From Osmia lignaria lignaria (lineage: Eukaryota; Arthropoda; Insecta; Hymenoptera; Megachilidae), in NCBI RefSeq assembly GCF_051020975.1, contig NW_027478159.1, positions 15,454,501 through 15,518,500 of the forward strand: a DNA stretch of 64,000 nucleotides, read 5' to 3'. Both the position numbers and the translations under genes were made by a program. Below are positions 38,594 through 50,865 of the stretch, piece by piece (the first letter of the stretch is position 1; each line of letters starts with the position of its first letter). The notes under the pieces were generated by a model. It was not told where the DNA came from. It saw nothing but the letters and a program-made list of their open reading frames with translations, and did no database searches.

Positions 38594-41500
38594 TTGCAGA
38601 TATATCTCAAGGGAAGGGGCCTGACGGACATATTTCGAGATATTTCTTCTTCTTGTTGTTCTTCTTCTGCACAGCTAAGCTGGAAGTGGCATTTGCGGCT
38701 CGCACTAGTGCAGAGTTATCTCAAAGAAAGGGGCCACGGTGTTTCTGTATCCCTATTATGTTGGTGCGGCTTCGGAACTTTTAAATATCTCGATATATCT
38801 CGAGAACTACGCATCTGATCAAAAAATATCATAGAACATAAAAAGTAGGAAACTGAATTCTCTCCAAAAAAGGTCTCTTAACATTTTGCCATAGCTCGCT
38901 TCGTTTCCGAGATATTTGCAGATTTATCACAAGGGAAGGGGCCTGACGCACATATTTCGAGATATTTCTTCTTCTTGTTGTTCTTCTTCTGCACAGCTAA
39001 GCTGGAAGTGGCATTTGCGGCTCGCACTATTGCGGAGTTATCTCAAAGAAAGGGGCCACGGTGTTTCTGTATCTCTATTATGTTGGTGCGGCTTCGGAAC
39101 TTTTAAATATCTCGATATATCTCGAAAACTACGCTTCTGATCAAAAAATATCATAGAACATAAATTGTAGGAAACATAATTCTCTACAAAAAAGGTCTCT
39201 TAACATTTTGCCATAGCTCGCTTCGTTTCCGAGATATTTGCAGATTTATCTCAAGGGAAGGGGCCTAACGGACATATTTCGAGTTATTTCTTCTTCTTGT
39301 TGTTCTTCCTCTGCACAGCTAAACTGGAAGTGGCATTTCCAGCTCGCAATAGTGCAGAGTTATCTCAAAGAAAGGGGCCACGGTGTTTCTGTATCTCTAT
39401 TATGTTGGTGCGGCTTCGGAACTTTTAAATATCTTGATATATCTCGAGAACTACGCATCTGATCAAAAAATATCATAGAACATAAAAAGTAGGAAACTTA
39501 ATTCTCTACAAAAAAGGTCTCTTAACATTTTGCCATAGCTCGCTTCGTTTCCGAGATATTTGCAGATTCAGCTCAAAGGAACTGGCCTGACGGACATATT
39601 TCGAGATATTTCTTCTTCTTGTTGTTCTTCTTCTGCACAGCTAAGCTGGAAGTGGCATTTGCAGCTCGCAATAGTGCAGAGTTATCTCAAAGAGAGGGGC
39701 CACGGTGTTTCTGTATCTCTATTATGTTGGTGCGGCTTCGGAACTTTTAAATATCTTGATATATCTCGAGAACTACGCATCTGATCAAAAAATATCATAG
39801 AAGATAAAAAGTAGGAAACTTAATTCTCTACAAAAAAGGTCTGTTAACATTTCGCCATAGCTCGCTTCGTTTCCGAGATATTTGCAGATTTATCTCAATG
39901 GAAGGGGCCTGTCGGACATATTTCGAGATATTTCTTCTTCTTGTTGTTCTTCTTCTGCACAGCTAAGCTGGAAGTGGCATTTGCGGCTCGCACTAGTGCA
40001 GAGTTATCTCAAAGAAAGGGGCCACGGTGTTTCTGTATCTCTATTATGTTGGTGCGGCTTCGGAACTTTTAAATATCTCGATATATCTCGAAAACTACGC
40101 TTCTGATCAAAAAATATCATAGAACATAAATTGTAGGAAACATAATTCTCTACAAAAAACGTCTCTTAACATTTTGCCATAGCTCGCTTCGTTTCCGAGA
40201 TATTTGCAGATTCAGCTCAAAGGAACGGGCCTGACGGACATATTTCGATATTCTTCTTCTTCTTGTTGTTCTTCTTCTGCACAGCTAAGCTGGAAGTGGC
40301 ATTTGCAGCTCGCACTAGTGCAGAGTTATCTCAAAGAAAGGGGCCACGGTGTTTCTGTATCTCTATTATGTTGGTGCGGCTTCGGAACTTTTAAATATCT
40401 TGATATATCTCGAGAACTACGCATCTGATCAAAAAATATCATAGAACATAAAAAGTAGGAAACTTAATTCTCTACAAAAAAGGTCTCTGAACATTTTGCC
40501 ATAGGTCGCTTCGTTTCCGAGATATTTGCAGATTTATCTCAAGGGAAGGAGCCTAACGGAAATATTTCGAGATATTTCTTCTTCTTGTTGTTCTTCTTCT
40601 GCACAGCTAAGCTGGAAGTGGCATTTGCGGCTCGCACTAGTGCAGAGTTATCTCAAAGAAAGGGGCCACGGTGTTTCTGTATCCCTATTATGTTGGTGCG
40701 GCTTCGGAACTTTTAAATATCTCGATATATCTCGAAAACTACGCATCTGATCAAAAAATATCATAGAACATAAAAAGTAGGAAACTTAATTCTCTACAAA
40801 AAAGGTCTCTTAACATTTTGCCATAGCTCGCTTGGTTTCCGAGATATTTGCAGATTTATCTCAAGGGAAAGGGCCTGACGGACATATTTCGAGATATTTC
40901 TTCTTCTTGTTGTTCTTCTTCTGCACAGCTAAGCTGGAAGTGGCATTTGCGGCTCGCACTAGTGCAGAGTTATCTCAAAGAAAGGGGCCACGGTGTTTCT
41001 GTATCTCTATTATGTTGGTGCGGCTTCGGAACTTTTAAATATCTCGATATATCTCGAAAACTACGCTTCTGATCAAAAAATATCATAGAACATAAATTGT
41101 AGGAAAGATAATTCTCTACAAAAAACGTCTCTTAACATTTTGCCATAGCTCGCTTCGTTTCCGAGATATTTGCAGATTCAGCTCAAAGGAACTGGCCTGA
41201 CGGACATGTTTCGAGATATTTCTTCTTCTTGTTGTTCTTCCTCTGCACAGCTAAGCTGGAAGTGGCATTTGCGGCTCGCACTAGTGCAGAGTTATCTCAA
41301 AGAAAGGGGCCACGGTGTTTCTGTATCCCTATTATGTTGGTGCGGCTTCGGAACTTTTAAATATCTCGATATATCTCGAAAACTACGCTTCTGATCAAAA
41401 AATATCATAGAACATAAATTGTAGGAAACATAATTCTCTACAAAAAACGTCTCTTAACATTTTGCCATAGCTCGCTTCGTTTCCGAGATATTTGCAGAAT

Positions 41501-42457
41501 TATCTCAAGGGAAGGGGCCTGACGGACATATTTCGAGATATTTCTTCTTCTTGTTGTTCTTCTTCTGCACAGCTAAGCTGGAAGTGGCATTTACAGCTCG
41601 CAATAGTGCAGAGTTATCTCAAAGAAAGGGGCCACGGTGTTTCTGTATCTCTATTATGTTGGTGCGGCTTCGGAACTTTTAAATATCTTGATATATCTCG
41701 AGAACTACGCATCTGATCAAAAAATATCATAGAACATAAAAAGTAGGAAACTTAATTCTCTACAAAAAAGGTCTCTGAACATTTTGCCATAGGTCGCTTC
41801 GTTTCCGAGATATTTGCAGATTTATCTCAAGGGAAGGGGCCTGACGGACATATTTCGAGATATTTCTTCTTCTTGTTGTTCTTCTTCTGCACAGCTAAGC
41901 TGGAAGTGGCATTTGCGGCTCGCAGTAGTGCAGAGTTATCTCAAAGAAAGGGGCCACGGTGTTTCTGTATCTCTATTATGTTGGTGCGGCTTCGGAACTT
42001 TTAAATATCTCGATATATCTCGAAAACTACGCTTCTGATCAAAAAATATCATAGAACATAAATTGTAGGAAAGATAATTCTCTACAAAAAAGGTCTGTTA
42101 ACATTTTGCCATAGCTCGCTTCGTTTCCGAGATATTTGCAGATATATCTCAAGGGAAGGGGCCTGACGGACATATTTCGAGATATTTCTTCTTCTTGTTG
42201 TCCTTCTTCTGCACAGCTAAACTGGAAGTGGCATTTCCAGCTCGCAATAGTGCAGAGTTATCTCAAAGAGAGGGGCCACGGTGTTTCTGTATCTCTATTA
42301 TGTTGGTGCGGCTTCGGAACTTTTAAATATCTTGATATATCTCGAGAACCACGCATCTGATCAAAAAATATCATAGAAGATAAAAAGTAGGAAACTTAAT
42401 TCTCTACAAAAAAGGTCTCTTAACATTTTGCCATAGCTCGCTTGGTTTCCGAGATAT
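38594..42457. repeat. 12-monomer full form of the HOR (3864 bp)
   Basis: It contains all the variant units of the 11- and 7-monomer copies, including TTTATCACAAGG with GACGCACAT (38916), CGAGTTATTTC (39238), CTCAATGGAAGG (39882), TTTCGATATTC (40204), GGACATGTTTCG (41170) and CGCAGTAGTG (41814). The units from 39560 to about 42136 match 33442 to 36018 at 6118 bp (19 monomers). The last unit (42136) ends in the GAACCACGCATCTG form, unlike 36018. Confidence 0.88.
40204..40525. repeat. Second monomer with the length-neutral double indel
   Basis: TTTCGATATTCTTCTTC is present at about 40244-40260, as in the monomer from 34086. The rest of the unit, including CGCACTAGTG with the CTTGATATATCTCGAGAAC ending, also matches. 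This fixes the homology of the two HOR copies. Confidence 0.85.
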
Positions 42458-44067
42458 TTGCAGATTTATCTCAAGGGAAGGGGCCTGACGGACATATTTC
42501 GAGATATTTCTTCTTCTTGTTGTTCTTCTTCTGCACAGCTAAGCTGGAAGTGGCATTTGCGGCTCGCACTAGTGCAGAGTTATCTCAAAGAAAGGGGCCA
42601 CGGTGTTTCTGTATCTCTATTATGTTGGTGCGGCTTCGGAACTTTTAAATATCTCGATATATCTCGAAAACTACGCTTCTGATCAAAAAATATCATAGAA
42701 CATAAATTGTAGGAAAGATAATTCTCTACAAAAAACGTCTCTTAACATTTTGCCATAGCTCGCTTCGTTTCCGAGATATTTGCAGATTCAGCTCAAAGGA
42801 ACGGGCCTGACGGACATATTTCGAGATACTTCTTCTTCTTGTTGTTCTTCCTCTGCACAGCTAAGCTGGAAGTGGCATTTCCAGCTCGCAATAGTGCAGA
42901 GTTATCTCAAAGAGAGGGGCCACGGTGTTTCTGTATCTCTATTATGTTGGTGCGGCTTCGGAACTTTTAAATATCTTGATATATCTCGAGAACTACGCAT
43001 CTGATCAAAAAATATCATAGAAGATAAAAAGTAGGAAACTTAATTCTCTACAAAAAAGGTCTCTTAACATTTTGTCATAGCTCGCTTCGTTTCCGAGATA
43101 TTTGCAGATATATCTCAAGGGAAGGGGCCCGACGGACATATTTCGAGATATTTCTTCTTCTTGTTGTTCTTCTTCTGCACAGCTAAACTGGAAGTGGCAT
43201 TTCCAGCCCGCAATAGTGCAGAGTTATCTCAAAGAGAGGGGCCACGGTGTTTCTGGATCTCTATTATGTTGGTGCGGCTTCGGAACTTTTAAATATCTTG
43301 ATATATCTCGAGAACTACGCATCTGATCAAAAAATATCATAGAAGATAAAAAGTAGGAAACTTAATTCTCTACAAAAAAGGTCTCTTAACATTTTGCCAT
43401 AGCTCGCTTGGTTTCCGAGATATTTGCAGATATATCTCAAGGGAAGGGGCCTGACGGACATATTTCGAGATATTTCTTCTTCTTGTTGTTCTTCTTCTGC
43501 ACAGCTAAGCTGGAAGTGGCATTTACAGCTCGCAATAGTGCAGAGTTATCTCAAAGAAAGGGGCCACGGTGTTTCTGTATCTCTATTATGTTGGTGCGGC
43601 TTCGGAACTTTTAAATATCTCGATATATCTCGAAAACTACGCTTCTGATCAAAAAATATCATAGAACATAAATTGTAGGAAACGTAATTCTCTACAAAAA
43701 AGGTCTCTTAACATTTTGCCATAGCTAGCTTCGTTTCCGAGATATTTGCAGATATATCTCAAGGGAAGGGGCCTGACGGACATATTTCGAGATATTTCTT
43801 CTTCTTGTTGTTCTTCTTCTACACAGCTAAGCTGGAAGTGGCATTTACAGCTCGCAATAGTGCAGAGTTATCTCAAAGAGAGGGGCCACGGTGTTTCTGT
43901 ATCTCTATTATGTTGGTGCGGCTTCGGAACTTTTAAATATCTTGATATATCTCGAGAACTACGCATCTGATCAAAAAATATCATAGAAGATAAAAAGTAG
44001 GAAACTTAATTCTCTACAAAAAAGGTCTCTTAACATTTTGCCATAGCTCGCTTGGTTTCCGAGATAT
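42458..44067. repeat. 5-monomer HOR, copy 1 (1610 bp)
   Basis: The order of units is the GCTTGGTTTCC flank with CGCACTAG, GAGATACTTC with GCATTTCCAGC, GGGCCCGACGG with TTTCTGGATC, a common unit ending AACGTAATTC, and a unit with TTCTACACAGC. The first three also occur in the 17-monomer HOR at 55660, 55982 and 56304. Confidence 0.88.
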
Positions 44068-45677
44068 TTGCAGATTTATCTCAAGGGAAGGGGCCTGACG
44101 GACATATTTCGAGATATTTCTTCTTCTTGTTGTTCTTCTTCTGCACAGCTAAGCTGGAAGTGGCATTTGCGGCTCGCACTAGTGCAGAGTTATCTCAAAG
44201 AAAGGGGCCACGGTGTTTCTGTATCTCTATTATGTTGGTGCGGCTTCGGAACTTTTAAATATCTCGATATATCTCGAAAACTACGCTTCTGATCAAAAAA
44301 TATCATAGAACATAAATTGTAGGAAAGATAATTCTCTACAAAAAACGTCTCTTAACATTTTGCCATAGCTCGCTTCGTTTCCGAGATATTTGCAGATTCA
44401 GCTCAAAGGAACGGGCCTGACGGACATATTTCGAGATACTTCTTCTTCTTGTTGTTCTTCCTCTGCACAGCTAAGCTGGAAGTGGCATTTCCAGCTCGCA
44501 ATAGTGCAGAGTTATCTCAAAGAGAGGGGCCACGGTGTTTCTGTATCTCTATTATGTTGGTGCGGCTTCGGAACTTTTAAATATCTTGATATATCTCGAG
44601 AACTACGCATCTGATCAAAAAATATCATAGAAGATAAAAAGTAGGAAACTTAATTCTCTACAAAAAAGGTCTCTTAGCATTTTGTCATAGCTCGCTTCGT
44701 TTCCGAGATATTTGCAGATATATCTCAAGGGAAGGGGCCCGACGGACATATTTCGAGATATTTCTTCTTCTTGTTGTTCTTCTTCTGCACAGCTAAGCTG
44801 GAAGTGGCATTTACAGCTCGCAATAGTGCAGAGTTATCTCAAAGAAAGGGGCCACGGTGTTTCTGTATCTCTATTATGTTGGTGCGGCTTCGGAACTTTT
44901 AAATATCTTGATATATCTCGAGAACTACGCATCTGATCAAAAAATATCATAGAACATAAAAAGTAGGAAACTTAATTCTCTACAAAAAAGGTCTCTTAAC
45001 ATTTTGCCATAGCTCTCTTCGTTTCCGAGATATTTGCAGATTTATCTCAAGGGAAGGGGCCTGACGGACATATTTCGAGATATTTCTTCTTCTTGTTGTT
45101 CTTCTTCTGCACAGCTAAGCTGGAAGTGGCATTTACAGCTCGCAATAGTGCAGAGTTATCTCAAAGAAAGGGGCCACGGTGTTTCTGTATCTCTATTATG
45201 TTGGTGCGGCTTCGGAACTTTTAAATATCTCGATATATCTCGAAAACTACGCTTCTGATCAAAAAATATCATAGAACATAAATTGTAGGAAACGTAATTC
45301 TCTACAAAAAAGGTCTCTTAACATTTTGCCATAGCTAGCTTCGTTTCCGAGATATTTGCAGATATATCTCAAGGGAAGGGGCCTGACGGACATATTTCGA
45401 GATATTTCTTCTTCTTGTTGTTCTTCTTCTACACAGCTAAGCTGGAAGTGGCATTTACAGCTCGCAATAGTGCAGAGTTATCTCAAAGAAAGGGGCCACG
45501 GTGTTTCTGTATCTCTATTATGTTGGTGCGGCTTCGGAACTTTTAAATATCTTGATATATCTCGAGAACTACGCATCAGATAAAAAAATATCATAGAACA
45601 TAAAAAGTAGGAAACTTAATTCTCTACAAAAAAGGTCTCTTAACATTTTGCCATAGCCCTCTTCGTTTCCGAGATAT
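44068..45677. repeat. 5-monomer HOR, copy 2 (1610 bp)
   Basis: This copy follows the preceding one directly, at 1610 bp. The third unit (44712) keeps the GGGCCCGACGG front but has a GCATTTACAGC middle and lacks TTTCTGGATC, so it looks partly replaced. The last unit ends in CATCAGATAAAAA, as do the units from 30222, 49220, 56948 and 62422, and the flank AGCCCTCTTCG follows. Confidence 0.87.
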
Positions 45678-46679
45678 TTGCAGATATATCTCAAGGGAAG
45701 GGGCCTGACGGACATATTTCGAGATATTTCTTCTTCTTGTTGTTCTTCTTCTGCACAGCTAAGCTGGAAGTGGCATTTGCGGCTCGCACTAGTGCAGAGT
45801 TATCTCAAAGAAAGGGGCCACGGTGTTTCTGTATCTCTATTATGTTGGTGCGTCTTCGGAACTTTTAAATATCTCGATATATCTCGAAAACTACGCTTCT
45901 GATCAAAAAATATCATAGAACATAAATTGTAGGAAACATAATTCTCTACAAAAAACGTCTCTTAACATTTTGCCATAGCTCGTTTCGTTTCCGAGATATT
46001 TGCAGATTCAGCTCAAAGGAACTGGCCTGACGGACATATTTCGAGATATTTCTTCTTCTTGTTGTTCTTCCTCTGCACAGCTAAGCTGGAAGTGGCATTT
46101 GCAGCTCGCAATAGTGCAGAGTTATCTCAAAGAAAGGGGCCACGGTGTTTCTGTATCTCTATTATGTTGGTGCGGCTTCGGAACTTTTAAATATCTTGAT
46201 ATATCTCGAGAACTACGCATCTGATCAAAAAATATCATAGAACATAAAAAGTAGGAAACTTAATTCTCTACAAAAAAGGTCTCTTAACATTTTGCCATAG
46301 CTCGCTTCGTTTCCGAGATATTTGCAGATTTATCTCAAGGGAAGTGGCCTGACGGACATATTTCGAGATATTTCTTCTTCTTGTTGTTCTTCTTCTGCAC
46401 AGCTAAGCTGGAAGTGGCATTTGCAGCTCGCAAGAGTGCAGAGTTATCCCAAAGAAAGGGGCCACGGTGTTTCTGTATCTCTATTATGTTGGTGCGGCTT
46501 CGGAACTTTTACATATCTCGATATATCTCGAAAACTACGCTTCTGATCAAAAAATATCATAGAACATAAATTGTAGGAAACATAATTCTCTACAAAAAAG
46601 GTCTCTTAACATTTTGCCATAGCTCATTTCGTTTCCGAGATATTTGCAGATTTATCTCAAGGGAAGGGTCCTGATGGAC
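45678..46679. repeat. Satellite monomers shared with 19.3-20.3 kb
   Basis: The units from 45678, 46000, 46322 and 46644 match those from 19274, 19596, 19918 and 20240 in order, at 26404 bp (82 monomers). Markers are GTGCGTCTTCGG, CAGATTCAGCTCAAAGG, GGGAAGTGGCC and GGGTCCTGATGG. The match continues into the next block as far as the unit from 47288. Confidence 0.87.
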
Positions 46680-49600
46680 ATATTTCGAGATATTTCTTCT
46701 TCTTGTTGTTCTTCTTCTGCACAGCTAAGCTCGAAGTGGCATTTGCAGCTCGCAATAGTGCAGAGTTATCTCAAAGAAAGAGGCCACGGTGTTTCTGTAC
46801 CTCTATTATGTTGGTGCAGCTTCGGAACTTTTAAATATCTTGATATATCTCGAGAACTACGCATCTGATCAAAAAATATCATCGAACATAAAAAGCAGGA
46901 AACTTAATTCTCTACAAAAAAGGTCTCTTAACATTTTGTCATAGCTCGCTTCGTTTCCGAGATATTTGCAGATTTATCTCAAGGGAAGTGGCCTGACGGA
47001 CATATTTCGAGATATTTCTTCTTCTTGTTGTTCTTCTTCTGCACAGCTAAGCTGGAAGTGGCATTTGCAGCTCGCAAGAGTGCAGAGTTATCCCAAAGAA
47101 AGGGGCCACGATGTTTCTGTATCTCTATTATGTTGGTGCGGCTTCGGAACTTTTACATATCTCGATATATCTCGAAAACTACGCTTCTGATCAAAAAATA
47201 TCATAGAACATAAATTGTAGGAAACATAACTCTCTACAAAAAAGGTCTCTTAACATTTTACCATAGCTCGTTTCGTTTCCGAGATATTTGCAGATTCAGC
47301 TCAAAGGAACTGGCCTGACGGACATATTTCGAGATATTTCTTCTTCTTGTTGTTCTTCCTCTGCACAGCTAAGCTGGAAGTGGCATTTGCAGCTCGCAAT
47401 AGTGCAGAGTTATCTCAAAGAAAGGGGCCACGGTGTTTCAGTATCTCTATTATGTTGGTGCGGCTTCGGAACTTTTAAATATCTTGATATATCTCGAGAA
47501 CTACGCATCTGATCAAAAAATATCATAGAACATAAAAAGTAGGAAACTTAATTCTCTACAAAAAAGGTCTCTCAACATTTTGCCATAGCTCGCTTCGTTT
47601 CCGAGATATTTGCAGATATATCTCAAGGGAAGGGGCCTGACGGACATATTTCGAGTTATTTCTTCTTCTTGTTGTTCTTCTTCTGCACAGCGAAGCTGGA
47701 AGTGGCATTCACAGCTCGCAATAGTGCAGAGTTATCTCAAAGAAAGGGGCCACGGTGTTTCTGTATCTCTATTATGTTGGTGCGGCTTCGGAACTTTTAA
47801 ATATCTTGATATATCTCGAGAACTACGCATCTGATCAAAAAATATCATAGAACATAAAAAGTAGGAAACCTAATTTTCTACAAAAAAGGTCTCTTAACAT
47901 TTTGCCATAGCTCGCTTCGTTTCCGAGATATTTGGAGATTTATCTCAAGGGAAGGCGCCTGACGGACATATTTCGAGATATTTCTTCTTCTTGTTGTTCT
48001 TCTTCTGCACAGCTAAGCTGGAAGTGGCATTTGCGGCTCGCACTAGTGCAGAGTTATCTCAAAGAAAGGGGCCACGGTGTTTCTGTATCTCTATTATGTT
48101 GGTGCGGCTTCGGAACTTTTAAATATCTCGATATATCTCGAAAACTACGCTTCTGATCAAAAAATATCATAGAACATAAATTGTAGGAAAGATAATTCTC
48201 TACAAACAACGTCTCTTAACATTTTGCCATAGCTCGCTTCGTTTCCGAGATATTTGCAGATTCAGCTCAAAGGAACGGGCCTGACGGACATATTTCGAGA
48301 TACTTCTTCTTCTTGTTGTTCTTCCTCTGCACAGCTAAGCTGGAAGTGGCATTTCCAGCTCGCAATAGTGCAGAGTTATCTCAAAGAGAGGGGCCACGGT
48401 GTTTCTGTATCTCTATTATGTTGGTGCGGCTTCGGAACTTTTAAATATCTTGATATATCTCGAGAACTACGCATCTGATCAAAAAATATCATAGAAGATA
48501 AAAAGTAGGAAACTTAATTCTCTACAAAAAAGGTCTCTTAACATTTTGTCATAGCTCGCTTCGTTTCCGAGATATTTGCAGATATATCTCAAGGGAAGGG
48601 GCCCGACGGACATATTTCGAGATATTTCTTCTTCTTGTTGTTCTTCTTCTGCACAGCTAAACTGGAAGTGGCATTTCCAGCCCGCAATAGTGCAGAGTTA
48701 TCTCAAAGAGAGGGGCCACGGTGTTTCTGGATCTCTATTATGTTGGTGCGGCTTCGGAACTTTTAAATATCTTGATATATCTCGAGAACTACGCATCTGA
48801 TCAAAAAATATCATAGAAGATAAAAAGTAGGAAACTTAATTCTCTACAAAAAAGGTCTCTTAACATTTTGCCCTAGCTCGCTTCGTTTCCGAGATATTTG
48901 CAGATTCAGCTCAAAGGAACTGGCCTGACGGACATATTTCGAGATATTTCTTCTTCTTGTTGTTCTTCCTCTGCACAGCTAAGCTGGAAGTGGCATTTGC
49001 GGCTCGCACTAGTGCAGAGTTATCTCAAAGAAAGGGGCCACGGTGTTTCTGTATCCCTATTATGTTGGTGCGGCTTCGGAACTTTTAAATATCTCGATAT
49101 ATCTCGAAAACTACGCTTCTGATCAAAAAATATCATAGAACATAAATTGTAGGAAACGTAATTCTCTACACAAAAGGTCTCTTAACATTTTGCCATAGCT
49201 AGCTTCGTTTCCGAGATATTTGCAGATATATCTCAAGGGAAGGGGCCTGACGGACATATTTCGAGATATTTCTTCTTCTTGTTGTTCTTCTTCTGCACAG
49301 CTAAGCTGGAAGTGGCATTTACAGCTCGCAATAGTGCAGAGTTATCTCAAAGAAAGGGGCCACGGTGTTTCTGTATCTCTATTATGTTGGTGCGGCTTCG
49401 GAACTTTTAAATATCTTGATATATCTCGAGAACTACGCATCAGATAAAAAAATATCATAGAACATAAAAAGTAGGAAACTTAATTCTCTACAAAAAAGGT
49501 CTCTTAACATTTTGCCATAGCCCTCTTCGTTTCCGAGATATTTGCAGATATATCTCAAGGGAAGGGGCCTGACGGACATATTTCGAGATATTTCTTCTTC

Positions 49601-50865
49601 TTGTTGTTCTTCTTCTGCACAGCTAAGCTGGAAGTGGCATTTGCGGCTAGCACTAGTGCAGAGTTATCTCAAAGAAAGGGGCCACGGTATTTCTGTATCC
49701 CTATTATGTTGGTGCGGCTTCGGAACTTTTAAATATCTCGATATATCTCGAAAACTACGCTTCTGATCAAAAAATATCATAGAACATGAATTGTAGGAAA
49801 CATAATTCTCTACAAAAAAGGTCTCTTAACATTTTGCCATACCTCGCTTCGTTTCCGAGATATTTGCAGATATATCTCAAGGGAAGGGGCCTGACGGACA
49901 TATTTCGAGATATTTCTTCTTCTTGTTGTTCTTCTTCTGCACAGCTAAGCTGGAAGTGGCATTTGCGGCTCGCACTAGTGCAGAGTTATCTCAAAGAAAG
50001 GGGCCACGGTGTTTCTGTATCTCTATTATGTTGGTGCGGCTTTGGAACTTTTAAATATCTCGATATATCTCGAAAACTACGCTTCTGATCAAAAAATATC
50101 ATAGAACATAAATTGTAGGAAACATAATTCTCTACCAAAAACGTCTCTTAACATTTTGCCATAGCTCGCTTCGTTTCCGAGATATTTGCAGATTCAGCTC
50201 AAAGGAACTGGCCTGACGGACGTATTTCGAGATATTTCTTCTTCTTGTTGTTCTTCCTCTGCACAGCTAAGCTGGAAGTGGCATTTGCAGCTCGCAATAG
50301 TGCAGAGTTATCTCAAAGAAAGGGGCCACGGTGTTTCTGTATCTCTATTATGTTGGTGCGGCTTCGGAACTTTTAAATATCTTGATATATCTCGAGAACT
50401 ACGCATCTGATCAAAAAATATCATAGAACATAAAAAGTAGGAAACTTAATTCTCTACAAAAAAGGTCTCTTAACATTTTGCAATAGCTCGCTTCGTTTCC
50501 GACATATTTGCAGATTTATCTCAAGGGAAGGGGCCTGACGGACATATTTCGAGATATTTCTTCTTCTTGTTGTTCTTCTTCTGCACAGCTAAGCTGGAAG
50601 TGGCATTTGCGGCTCGCACTAGTGCAGAGTTATCTCAAAGAAAGGAGCCACGGTGTTTCTGTATCTCTATTATGTTGGCGCGGCTTCGGAACTTTTAAAT
50701 ATCTTGATATATCTCGAGAACTACGCAACTGATCAAAAAATATCATAGAACATAAAAAGTAGGAAACTTAATTCTCTACAAAAAAGGTCTCTGAACATTT
50801 TGCCATAGGTCGCTTCGTTTCCGAGATATTTGCAGATTTATCTCAAGGGAAGGAGCCTAACGGAA
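46680..50865. repeat. 13-monomer HOR, copy 1 (4186 bp)
   Basis: The copies match from 46680 and 50866 on. The last difference before that is C at 46679 against A at 50865. The unit includes AAGCTCGAAG (46644 tail), CCACGATG (46966), GTTTCAGTATC (47288), AGCGAAGCTGG with GCATTCACAGC (47610), TTTGGAGATTTATC (47932), GAGATACTTC (48254), GGGCCCGACGG (48576), CATCAGATAAAAA (49220), GGCTAGCACTAG (49542) and GGACGTATTTCG (50186). Confidence 0.87.
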
